Positions 1 to 7,040 of a stretch of 64,000 bases of DNA are shown piece after piece (position 1 is the first letter of the stretch; each line of letters begins with the position of its first letter). The position numbers were made by a program, and so were the translations under genes. Origin of the DNA: Streptomyces xanthii. Lineage in GTDB: Bacteria; Actinomycetota; Actinomycetes; Streptomycetales; Streptomycetaceae. The stretch lies in the NCBI RefSeq assembly GCF_014621695.1, contig NZ_CP061281.1, positions 5,580,001-5,644,000 on the forward strand, given 5' to 3'. Under the pieces are notes generated by a model that did not search any database, was not told where the DNA came from, and was given only the letters and a program-made list of their open reading frames with translations.

Positions 1-166
1 CATCGTCGTCGTCGTCGACCGCCCCCGCGTCCAGGCCAAGTTCGACACCGCCCACGAGGCGTTCACGTACGACGAACTGGACGCGCTGCTCACCCCGCAC
101 TACAAGGACCGCCCCGCGAACGAGACCTTCGCCGCGGCGGAGATCCTCGCCCTCAAGCACGACTGA
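1..166 (+). CDS. C-terminal fragment of an unidentified protein
   Basis: The last 54 codons of a gene that begins before the window, read in the frame ending TGA. The visible part starts with a hydrophobic strand (five GTC codons in the first 18 bases) and ends in a charged helix-like tail, FAAAEILALKHD. Codon use is normal for the region. I do not recognise the family from this fragment. It is followed by a strong hairpin, so it is probably the last gene of its transcript. Confidence 0.7.
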   Translation, partial: IVVVVDRPRVQAKFDTAHEAFTYDELDALLTPHYKDRPANETFAAAEILALKHD

Positions 167-236
167 CAACGCGGCCTGCAGGAGGCCCGACGACACGGCC
201 GGCACGACGGCCGACACGACGGCCGACAAGACGAAC

Positions 237-269
237 GGGCCCGGCGACATCCACGATGTCGCCGGGCCC
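237..269. terminator. Bidirectional terminator hairpin
   Basis: A perfect 14-bp inverted repeat (GGGCCCGGCGACAT and its complement) with a 5-base loop. It sits between the end of the rightward gene and the ends of the leftward genes, so it can serve both. There is no long T tract, which is usual for Streptomyces terminators. Just before it, about 190-230, lies a short 12-base direct repeat, ACGACGGCCGAC, with no clear role. Confidence 0.7.
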
Positions 270-298
270 GTCACACATTCCGCACCGAAGCGGAGCGC

Positions 299-478
299 CT
301 ACGCCTCGTCGGCGCGCGCCCCCCGGTGCCGCCCGCGCGGCTGCGACTGCTCGTGGCCGCCGTCGTGCTGCGCGGACGAGGAGACCGCTCCGCGGTGCCG
401 GCCGGAGCCGGATCGTTCCTGCTCCACCGTGTGCGTCGCGGTGTCCGTACCGTTGTCTTCCGTCATGAGAGAGCTCAT
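299..478 (-). CDS. Small hydrophilic protein (59 aa), hypothetical
   Basis: A short reading frame starting MSSLMTED and ending in an Arg/Gly/His-rich tail. It is hydrophilic throughout, with no membrane segment or known domain. It lies 59 bases downstream of the larger leftward gene and just before the shared terminator. The ribosome site is weak (GGGG about 12 bases upstream), and a second ATG at 466 is possible. It may be an expressed small protein or a chance frame; the evidence is position and clean ends only. Confidence 0.35.
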   Translation of the reverse strand: MSSLMTEDNGTDTATHTVEQERSGSGRHRGAVSSSAQHDGGHEQSQPRGRHRGARADEA

Positions 479-537
479 GGCGTAACCCCGAATCCCCGTT
501 GTTTCGAACAAGATCCTTCTGATGCAGCCGGGCGAGT

Positions 538-1692
538 CTAACCAACCGCCGGACGCCCGCCGAGGGGCGCCTGCCCCAACGGCACCGGCCGCTGCGCCGC
601 AGGTGCCTGCGGGGCCTGTACGACCGGTTCGCGGGGCTTCGGCGGCTCGGGTGCGGGGATGCGCGCGAGCCCGCACGACACGTCGTCCGTGACGTACGGC
701 AGCGCCAGGACCCCGTCCCGCGACCAGAAGCCCGTACCGGCCAACCACCCTACAGGCGCAGCCAGTTGATGCAGGTGCGACACGGCGGGACGCCACACGC
801 CGAGCCATGGCGCCCCGCCCTCGGTCCCGGCCGGCCCGTCGATGCGCAGCGCCACCGCGCAGCTCTCGGGCAGCAGGGTCTGCCCGGGCTGGACGGCGAA
901 CGGGGTCAGCGCGCAGTCCGCGAGCCGCAGCGCCTGCGGGAAGCGGATCGGCAGCGTACTGCCCAACACGCCCCAGCCCAGCCGGAGTTCGCCCGGAGTG
1001 GCGGCGTCCGAGCGGAGCAGGATCAGACCGCTGTCGGGGTCCGCGAGCAGCAGCCGGTCCTCGCTCTCCTCGGTGATCTGCAGCAGCGGCGACACCTCGC
1101 CGTCCCGGTCCAGATCCACCGCGACCGTCTTCACCGGGCCGTCCCCCTCGGCCGGTTCCCGGTCGAGCGCGAGGAGCCGGCCGGTGCGGTCCAGCCACAC
1201 GCCGCCCGAGCACCGCCCCGGCACCTCGGCCACGTGCTCGGGCCCGAACGCCCCGCCCGCCACCCGCCACACGCCGGTGCTCTCCTCGCCCGGGGCGAGT
1301 GCGTACGCGCACCGGCCGTCCGGCGCGGGCGGCAGCAGGGTCAGTTCGCCGCACTCCACCGCCCCCAGCAGCACCTCGCCGGTGCCGGGGCCCGTCGGGT
1401 AGAGCAGCGAGAACAGGTGGCGGCCGTCCGCCCGCCGCCGCACCAGCACCCGGCCGTCGGCCAGCGGCAGCACCGCCGTGTCCGGTTCCTCCGGCTGGTT
1501 CGTCGGCAGCGGCACCGCGTACGGCTCCGGTCCGTCCAGCGTCCAGCGCTCGGGGAACCAGGAGGGGGCCGCGTCGTCCGCCCCGTCGTGCGCGAGCCGG
1601 GCCGCGTACGACCCGTCCGCCGTGATCACGCATCCGGTGCGCGGCGGCTCCGGCCGCGTCCCGGTCGTGGGCTCGATCGCCAAGGCCGTCAT
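538..1692 (-). CDS. Conserved Streptomyces-type protein of unknown function (384 aa)
   Basis: A 384-residue protein without a signal peptide or membrane segment. It is rich in short beta-strand-like stretches separated by Gly/Asp turns (for example GVWLDRTGRLLALD around 165-178), a pattern that fits a beta-propeller or repeated sheet, but I see no catalytic motif. The C-terminal 35 residues are Pro/Gln-rich and probably disordered. The start is well supported: a full GGAGGTG ribosome site lies about 10 bases before the ATG. Divergent from the iron-binding lipoprotein gene, with about 270 bases between them. Confidence 0.8.
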   Translation of the reverse strand: MTALAIEPTTGTRPEPPRTGCVITADGSYAARLAHDGADDAAPSWFPERWTLDGPEPYAVPLPTNQPEEPDTAVLPLADGRVLVRRRADGRHLFSLLYPTGPGTGEVLLGAVECGELTLLPPAPDGRCAYALAPGEESTGVWRVAGGAFGPEHVAEVPGRCSGGVWLDRTGRLLALDREPAEGDGPVKTVAVDLDRDGEVSPLLQITEESEDRLLLADPDSGLILLRSDAATPGELRLGWGVLGSTLPIRFPQALRLADCALTPFAVQPGQTLLPESCAVALRIDGPAGTEGGAPWLGVWRPAVSHLHQLAAPVGWLAGTGFWSRDGVLALPYVTDDVSCGLARIPAPEPPKPREPVVQAPQAPAAQRPVPLGQAPLGGRPAVG

Positions 1693-1886
1693 GGATCTGT
1701 CACCTCCGGTTCAGTCGCCTCCGGTCGTCCGCGGTCGAAGCTAGTTTTCGCACGTACCTCCGTGGCACCGGGCGCCCGGCGCTTCACCCCAAAGGGTGGC
1801 GAAGCGGCGAATTCGCTGAGAGTGCTGTGCCGGGTGTGCTCACGGGGTGCGGCCGGGGCCGGAGAGGGCGGTCATGGACGTGGATG

Positions 1887-1905
1887 TAAGGTTTGCCTAA
1901 CCAAA
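1887..1905. promoter_or_regulatory. Iron box (DmdR1/IdeR-type operator)
   Basis: The 19-mer TAAGGTTTGCCTAACCAAA. Its complement matches the Streptomyces DmdR1 iron-box consensus TTAGGTTAGGCTCACCTAA at 15 of 19 positions by my count. It lies 62 bases upstream of the siderophore-binding lipoprotein start, where an iron-dependent repressor would block transcription. Function is inferred from sequence match and position. Confidence 0.75.
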
Positions 1906-1966
1906 CCCTGTGGGTGTGCGGAGGTCCGTACGCCCACACCCCCGTGACCGCTGGAGCCGAGCCGAG

Positions 1967-3022
1967 ATGTCCATACGCCACCACCGCACCCGGATCGTGG
2001 CCGCCGCCGTCACCGCGGCCGCCGCCCTCACCCTCACCGCCTGCGGTTCCGGCGACACCGGCGGCTCCGGCGAGAAGGACGCCGACGGCGCGGGCTCCAA
2101 GGCCGTCGCCCAGGGCGGCGACGACTTCTCGAAGGCCGCCGAGCAGACCGCGAAGATGGGCACGACCGCGAAGGCCGGCCAGTTCCCGCGCACCGTCACG
2201 CACGCCATGGGCAAGACCGAGCTGAAGGCGAAGCCCCAGCGCGTCGTCGTCCTCGACGTCGGCGAGCTCGACAACGTCGCCTCCCTCGGCGTCAAGCCCG
2301 TCGGCTACGCCCCCACCGAGGGCGACGAGGGCATCCCGGCCTACCTGAAGAAGGAAGCGGGCAACCCGAAGAACGTCGGCACGATCAACTCCCTCAACCT
2401 CGAGGCGATCGCCAACCTCAAGCCCGACCTGATCCTCGGCAGCGAGCTGCGCGCCGCCAAGCTCTACCCGCAGCTCTCCAAGATCGCCCCCACCGTCTTC
2501 TCCATCCGCCCCGGCTTCACGTGGAAGGAGAACTACCTCCTCAACGCCTCCGCCCTCGACAAGAGGGACCGGGCCGAGGCGAACCTCGCCGCGTACGAGA
2601 AGGACGTGAAGCAGTTCGGCGCCGACGTGAAGAAGGCCAACGGCGGCAAGGCCCCGACCGTCACGATGCTCCGCTACATGCCGGACCGCATCCGCCTCTA
2701 CGCCAAGGCCTCCTTCATCGGCACGATCCTCGACGACGCCGGTATCCCGCGCCCGAAGAACCAGCAGATCGACGACCTGGCGGCCGAGATCAGCCCCGAG
2801 AAGATCGACTCCGCCGACGCCGACTGGATCTTCACCGGCGTCTACGGCGACGCGAAGAAGACCCAGCGCTCGAGCGCCGAGGACAACCCGCTCTGGAAGA
2901 ACCTGAAGGCCGTCAAGGACGGGCAGGCCAAGGACGTCCCGGACGAGACCTGGTACCTCGGCCTCGGCGTCACCGCCGCCCACGAGGTCCTGAACGACCT
3001 CCGCGGCGACCTCGTCAAGTAG
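1967..3022 (+). CDS. Ferri-siderophore ABC transporter substrate-binding lipoprotein
   Basis: A periplasmic-binding-type (FecB/FepB-like) lipoprotein of 351 residues. The N-terminus is a lipoprotein signal with the lipobox LTAC (acylated Cys26) followed by a Gly/Ser/Asp linker. Two Rossmann-like lobes follow, with the family features VVLDVGELDNVASLGVKPVGY near 95 split by a long helix. It should capture iron-loaded siderophore at the cell surface for an ABC importer. No permease or ATPase gene is next to it, so it is an orphan binding protein that must share an importer encoded elsewhere. The start ATG follows a GGAG site; an upstream in-frame ATG would add a non-signal-like extension. An iron box lies upstream. 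Confidence 0.88.
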   Translation: MSIRHHRTRIVAAAVTAAAALTLTACGSGDTGGSGEKDADGAGSKAVAQGGDDFSKAAEQTAKMGTTAKAGQFPRTVTHAMGKTELKAKPQRVVVLDVGELDNVASLGVKPVGYAPTEGDEGIPAYLKKEAGNPKNVGTINSLNLEAIANLKPDLILGSELRAAKLYPQLSKIAPTVFSIRPGFTWKENYLLNASALDKRDRAEANLAAYEKDVKQFGADVKKANGGKAPTVTMLRYMPDRIRLYAKASFIGTILDDAGIPRPKNQQIDDLAAEISPEKIDSADADWIFTGVYGDAKKTQRSSAEDNPLWKNLKAVKDGQAKDVPDETWYLGLGVTAAHEVLNDLRGDLVK

Positions 3023-3079
3023 CCGGGCTCCCGGTACCGGGCTTGGGGCTGGGGCACGCGGCGCAGGTAACCTGTCTGC

Positions 3080-3940
3080 GTGCCCCGTCTGTCTGAAGTC
3101 ACCGCCGCGCTCGACGCCCTCTGGCCCCCGGCCCTCGCCGAGGGATGGGACGCGGTCGGCACCGTCGCCGGCGACCCGGACGCCGAGGTCGGCCGGGTCC
3201 TCTTCGCCGTCGACCCGGTCCAGGAGATCGTCGACGAGGCGGTGAAGCTGGGCGCGGACCTGCTGGTCACGCACCACCCGCTCTACCTGCGCGGCACGAC
3301 GACCGTCGCCGCGGACACCTTCAAGGGCCGCGTCGTCCACACGCTGATCAAGAACGACATCGGGCTGCACGTCGCGCACACCAACGCCGACCGGGCCGAC
3401 CCGGGCGTCTCCGACGCGCTCGCCGGCGCCCTCGACGTCCGCGTCGTACGCCCTCTCGTCCCGGACCCGGCCGACCCCGCGGGCCGCCGCGGCCTCGGCC
3501 GGATCTGCGAGCTGGAGCACCCGCTGACCCTGCGCGAGCTCGCGGGCCGCGCCGCCGACCGCCTCCCGGCCACCGCCCAGGGCATCCGCGTCGCCGGCGA
3601 CCTCGACTCCACGATCCGCACGATCGCCGTCTCCGGCGGGTCCGGCGACAGCCTCTTCGCCGACGTCCGCGCGGCCGGCGTCGACGCCTTCCTCACCGCG
3701 GACCTGCGCCACCACCCCGCGAGCGAGGCTCGCGAACACGCACCTCTCGCACTGCTCGACGCGGCGCACTGGGCCACCGAGTGGCCCTGGTGCGAGCTGG
3801 CCGCCGCCCAGCTCGACGAGATCTCCGACCGTCACGGATGGGGCCTGCGGGTCCACGTCTCCAGGACGGTCACCGACCCCTGGACCGCCCACGCGGCGTC
3901 CAACCCCGCACCACTCTCTACCTTTGGAGCCCCCAACTGA
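3080..3940 (+). CDS. Nif3-like dinuclear metal centre protein
   Basis: A Nif3/YbgI (GTP cyclohydrolase I type 2-like) protein of 286 residues, a family that forms hexameric toroids with a two-metal site; its biochemical role is unsettled. Visible metal-site features are LLVTHHPLYL (His65-His66), HVAHTNADRADPGVSDALA (His100, Asp104) and the late DAAHWATEW segment that supplies His and Glu ligands. It begins with GTG. It is the first gene of a tight rightward row; its stop overlaps the next start by four bases, so the two are likely translationally coupled. The same neighbour pair is conserved across actinobacteria (Rv2230c-Rv2229c in Mycobacterium tuberculosis). Confidence 0.9.
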   Translation: MPRLSEVTAALDALWPPALAEGWDAVGTVAGDPDAEVGRVLFAVDPVQEIVDEAVKLGADLLVTHHPLYLRGTTTVAADTFKGRVVHTLIKNDIGLHVAHTNADRADPGVSDALAGALDVRVVRPLVPDPADPAGRRGLGRICELEHPLTLRELAGRAADRLPATAQGIRVAGDLDSTIRTIAVSGGSGDSLFADVRAAGVDAFLTADLRHHPASEAREHAPLALLDAAHWATEWPWCELAAAQLDEISDRHGWGLRVHVSRTVTDPWTAHAASNPAPLSTFGAPN

Positions 3941-4680
3941 ACGCCGCGCCCGCCGACCAGATCCGCCTTCTCGACGTCCAGGCCCTGGACGTCCGTCTCC
4001 AGCAGCTCGCGCACAAGAAGAAGTCGCTGCCGGAGCACGCCGAGATCGAGTCGCTCACCAAGGACCTCACGCAGCTGCGGGACCTGCACGTCGCCGCGAC
4101 GACGGAGGAGAGCGACTGCGCCCGCGAGCAGACCAAGGCCGAGCAGGACGTCGACCAGGTCCGCCAGCGTGCCGCCCGCGACCAGCAGCGCCTCGACTCC
4201 GGCGCGGTGACCTCGCCGAAGGACCTGGAGAACCTCCAGAAGGAGATCGCCTCGCTGGCCAAGCGCCAGGGCGACCTGGAGGACGTCGTCCTCGAGGTCA
4301 TGGAGCGCCGCGAGTCCGCTCAGGAGCGCGCCACCGAGCTGGGCGAGCGGCTCGCCTCCGTCCAGGCGAAGATCGACGACGCGACGTCCCGGCGCGACGA
4401 GGCCTCCTCCACGCTCGACGCGGAGGCCGCCACGGTCACCAAGGAGCGCGAGGTCGTCGCCGGGTCCATCCCCGCCGACCTGCTGAAGCTCTACGACAAG
4501 CTCCGCGTGAAGGAGGGCGGCGTCGGCGCGGCCAAGCTGTTCCAGCGCCGCTGCGAGGGCTGCCGCCTGGAGCTCAACATCACGGAGCTCAACGAGGTCC
4601 GCGCCGCGGCCCCCGACGCGGTCGTCCGCTGCGAGAACTGCCACCGCATCCTGGTCCGCACGTCCGAGTCGGGCCTGTAG
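3937..4680 (+). CDS. C4-type zinc ribbon, coiled-coil protein
   Basis: 247 residues: a long alpha-helical coiled coil (roughly residues 15-175, heptad-like, rich in Glu/Gln/Arg/Leu) followed by a C-terminal zinc ribbon with two CxxC pairs (RRCEGCRLEL and VRCENCHRIL). The family is thought to bind nucleic acid or act with its operon partners, but no activity is settled. The best start is a CTG that overlaps the previous stop as CTGA; GGAG lies seven bases before it and no ATG or GTG is available until deep inside the coiled coil. A rare start codon in a coupled position is the notable point. Confidence 0.88.
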   Translation: MNAAPADQIRLLDVQALDVRLQQLAHKKKSLPEHAEIESLTKDLTQLRDLHVAATTEESDCAREQTKAEQDVDQVRQRAARDQQRLDSGAVTSPKDLENLQKEIASLAKRQGDLEDVVLEVMERRESAQERATELGERLASVQAKIDDATSRRDEASSTLDAEAATVTKEREVVAGSIPADLLKLYDKLRVKEGGVGAAKLFQRRCEGCRLELNITELNEVRAAAPDAVVRCENCHRILVRTSESGL

Positions 4681-4703
4681 ATCCGTCACGGAGCATGAGC
4701 CGA

Positions 4704-4728
4704 GGTCCCGGGGCTTTTGCCCCGGACC
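4704..4728 (+). terminator. Hairpin between zinc-ribbon gene and phosphatase gene
   Basis: GGTCCCGGGGC, a TTTT loop, then GCCCCGGACC, with one bulged C. It lies 24-48 bases after the zinc-ribbon stop and about 30 bases before the phosphatase start. It could end or attenuate the Nif3 transcript. In related operons this place is filled by RNase H coding sequence. Confidence 0.5.
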
Positions 4729-4757
4729 CGGCTCCCCACATGCCGGAGGGGCGTGTT

Positions 4758-5408
4758 GTGAAACCGGACATGTCCCCGCCCACCACCTTCGTGCTGCTCC
4801 GGCACGGGGAGACCGCTCTGACGCCCGAGAAGCGGTTCTCGGGGTCGGGGCGGGGAGCCGACCCCGAGCTGTCGGACCGGGGCCGGGGACAGGCGGACCG
4901 CGCCGCCCGCGCCCTGAAGGCGCACACCCCGCCGGTCGACCTGATCGTCACGTCCCCGCTGGCCCGCTGCCGTCAGACCGCCGAGGCCGCCGCCGGCCTG
5001 CTCGGCCTGGACGTGAGCGTCGACGACGACCTCCGCGAGACGGATTTCGGCGCCTGGGAGGGCCTGACGTTCAAGGACGTCAGGGAGCGCCACCCGGACG
5101 ACCTGAACGCCTGGCTGGCGTCACCGTCCTGGGCCCCCACGGGCGGAGGCGAGTCCTTCGACACGGTCACCGCACGCGTCGCCGCGGCCCGTGAGCGCCT
5201 CGCGGCGTCCCATCGGGGCCGCACGCTCCTCCTCGTGTCGCACGTGACGCCCATCAAGACGCTGCTGCGCCTGGCACTGGGCGCACCGCCGGAGGCCCTG
5301 TACCGGATGGAGCTGTCGGCGGCCTCCCTGTCGACGGTCGCCTGCTACGCGGACGGCAACGCGACCGTCCGCTGCCTCAACGACACGTCACACCTGCGCC
5401 AGATCTAG
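4758..5408 (+). CDS. Histidine phosphatase (phosphoglycerate mutase/CobC-like), stand-alone
   Basis: 216 residues of the histidine phosphatase superfamily. The phospho-acceptor motif LLRHGET sits at residues 13-19 (His16), the acid DLRETDFGAWEG in the middle, and the second catalytic His in LLLVSHVTPIK. Such domains hydrolyse small phosphate esters; CobC-like members act on alpha-ribazole phosphate. The start chosen is GTG with GGAGGG seven bases upstream; ATG codons at 4695 and 4740 lack such a site. In M. tuberculosis (Rv2228c) and S. coelicolor the gene at this place is a bifunctional RNase H-phosphatase; here only about 77 bases, mostly hairpin, precede the phosphatase, so the RNase H half is absent. 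Confidence 0.87.
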   Translation: MKPDMSPPTTFVLLRHGETALTPEKRFSGSGRGADPELSDRGRGQADRAARALKAHTPPVDLIVTSPLARCRQTAEAAAGLLGLDVSVDDDLRETDFGAWEGLTFKDVRERHPDDLNAWLASPSWAPTGGGESFDTVTARVAAARERLAASHRGRTLLLVSHVTPIKTLLRLALGAPPEALYRMELSAASLSTVACYADGNATVRCLNDTSHLRQI

Positions 5409-5452
5409 GGCCTTTCCTTCGGATCAGGCTGGATCAGGGAGAAAGGCCCTAG
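5405..5452. terminator. Bidirectional terminator that contains both stop codons
   Basis: A perfect 12-bp inverted repeat, CTAGGGCCTTTC and its complement, 24-base loop. The TAG stop of the phosphatase and the TAG stop of the convergent eda gene are both part of the stem arms, so the terminator is as compact as it can be. Inner bases TCC/GGA can extend the stem. Confidence 0.75.
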
Positions 5453-6072
5453 CCGGCCAGACGGCTCGCCTCGCGGGCCAGGTCCTCGACCCGCGCCCAG
5501 TCCTTCGCCGCGACGGCGTCCGCGGGGAGCATCCAGCTGCCGCCGACGCAGCCGACGTTCTTCAGCGCGAGGTAGGAGGGCGCCGACGCGGGGGAGATGC
5601 CGCCCGTCGGGCAGAAGCGGGCCTGGGGGAGCGGGCCCGCCAGCGACTTCAGGTACGCCGTGCCGCCCGCGGCCTCCGCCGGGAAGAACTTCATCTCCGT
5701 CACGCCGCGCTCCAGCAGCGACACGACCTCCGAGGTCGTCGAGACGCCGGGCAGGAACGGCACGCCCGAGCCCTTCATCGCGTCGAGCAGCGTGTCCGTC
5801 CAGCCGGGGCTGACCAGGAACCGGGCCCCGGCGGCCACGGCGTCCGCGACGTTCTCCGGCGAGATCACGGTGCCCGCGCCGACGACCGCGTCCGGCACGG
5901 CCTCGGCGATCGCACGGATCGCGTCGAGCGCGGCGGGCGTGCGCAGGGTCACCTCGATCGCGGGCAGGCCGCCCGCGACGAGCGCCCGCGCGAGGGGTAC
6001 GGCGTCGGCGGCGTCCTCGACGACGACGACGGGGACGACGGGGGCGAGGTCAAGCACGGAGGAGGAGGTCAT
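5449..6072 (-). CDS. eda: 2-dehydro-3-deoxy-phosphogluconate aldolase (KDPG/KHG aldolase)
   Basis: A class I aldolase of 207 residues, the normal size of the KDPG/KHG family, that splits 2-keto-3-deoxy-6-phosphogluconate into pyruvate and glyceraldehyde 3-phosphate (or acts on 4-hydroxy-2-oxoglutarate). The catalytic Glu40 is in AIEVTLRTP, the Schiff-base Lys128 in EMKFFPAEA, and the phosphate-binding loop FCPTGGIS near 153-160. No edd gene is nearby, so which of the two reactions matters here is open. A perfect 13-bp inverted repeat lies just upstream and may be its operator or the terminator of yaaA. Confidence 0.93.
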   Translation of the reverse strand: MTSSSVLDLAPVVPVVVVEDAADAVPLARALVAGGLPAIEVTLRTPAALDAIRAIAEAVPDAVVGAGTVISPENVADAVAAGARFLVSPGWTDTLLDAMKGSGVPFLPGVSTTSEVVSLLERGVTEMKFFPAEAAGGTAYLKSLAGPLPQARFCPTGGISPASAPSYLALKNVGCVGGSWMLPADAVAAKDWARVEDLAREASRLAG

Positions 6073-6095
6073 GGAGACATCCTGCCGCGCCCGCC

Positions 6096-6127
6096 GCAGC
6101 ATGCGCAAAGCCCATTGCGCATGCTGC
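6096..6127. promoter_or_regulatory. Inverted repeat between yaaA and eda
   Basis: Arms GCAGCATGCGCAA and TTGCGCATGCTGC, 13 bp with no mismatch, around a 6-base centre. It is 24 bases before the eda start and 22 bases after the yaaA stop. The shape TTGCGCA...TGCGCAA resembles sites of dimeric repressors, but a hairpin terminator for yaaA is equally possible from sequence alone. Confidence 0.55.
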
Positions 6128-6148
6128 AACGCGAGGTGAGGAGGGGTG

Positions 6149-6937
6149 TCAGTGGATCTCGTCGACCAGGACGTCCAGGCTCCACGGCCGCCCGGCCTTC
6201 GCGGGCGCCTCGACCTCCACCACGTAGCCCAGCTCGCGCAGCACGTCGACCAGTTCCGCGGGCCCCGCCGGGGCGACGCCGGACGCGAGCAGCGACCGTA
6301 CGATGCGGCCCTTCGTCGCCTTGTTGAAGTGGCTGACCACCTTGCGGGTCGGCGCGTGCAGCACCCGGACCGTCGCCGTCCGCCCCGCGAGCTCGCCCTT
6401 CGGCTTCCACGCGCTCCCGTACGCCGCCGACCGCAGGTCAAGCACCAGGCCCTCGCCCGCCGCCTCCGGCATGACCTCGGCCATCGGCGTCCGCCAGTAC
6501 GCGCCCAGGGCGCCGAGGCCCGGCAGCTTCACGCCCATCGAGCAGCGGTACGACGGAATCCGGTCCGTCACCCGCACCGCGCCCCACAGCCCGGAGAACA
6601 CCAGCAGCGAGCGCGCCGCCCGCTTCTTCGCCGCCGCGTCGAGCGAGGCCAGGTCCAGGGCGTCGTAGAGCACCCCGGTGTAGATCTCCCCGGCGGGACG
6701 GGCACCGGCGGTGCGCAGCTCCACGTTCTTCGCGATCTCGCCGCGCAGCCCCTCGCTCAGGCCGAGCACCTCGCGCGCCTTCTCCTCGTCGGCGGCGCAC
6801 AGCTCGACCAGTTCGCCGAGCACGGCCGCCCGCGCCGCGGCGAGCCCCGGCAGGCTCAGCCCCTCCGGCTTCAGCGGCGCCCCGCGCCCGGAAGCGGCCT
6901 TACCCTCCGACGGCGGCAACAGCACAAGCACGGGCAC
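6149..6937 (-). CDS. yaaA: YaaA family (DUF328/UPF0246) peroxide stress protein
   Basis: 262 residues, the family's normal length. YaaA in Escherichia coli limits free intracellular iron and DNA damage during hydrogen peroxide stress; the fold binds DNA. Family signatures seen are LLPPSEGKA at the N-terminus, the IYTGVLYDALDL segment, YRCSMGVKLPGL, and SHFNKATKGRIVR near the C-terminus. The start is GTG. It lies 103 bases after the globin chimera and before eda, all leftward, so the three may share transcription. An oxidative-stress role would suit the heme protein upstream. Confidence 0.9.
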   Translation of the reverse strand: MPVLVLLPPSEGKAASGRGAPLKPEGLSLPGLAAARAAVLGELVELCAADEEKAREVLGLSEGLRGEIAKNVELRTAGARPAGEIYTGVLYDALDLASLDAAAKKRAARSLLVFSGLWGAVRVTDRIPSYRCSMGVKLPGLGALGAYWRTPMAEVMPEAAGEGLVLDLRSAAYGSAWKPKGELAGRTATVRVLHAPTRKVVSHFNKATKGRIVRSLLASGVAPAGPAELVDVLRELGYVVEVEAPAKAGRPWSLDVLVDEIH

Positions 6938-7040
6938 TCCTCAAACAGCGGATCTCGCGGCGGTTCGTACGGCGGTTCATCGGGTGGTCCGATCTCGACC
7001 GCCCAGGGTACGGCCCGCGCGCCCCCGCCTCCGCCTCTGT

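Noticed and set aside
1784..3892. Leftward 702-codon open frame across the lipoprotein and Nif3 genes
   Set aside because: It is the antisense shadow of two well-supported genes; its product is Val/Gly/Asp-rich with no domain, as GC-rich antisense frames usually are.
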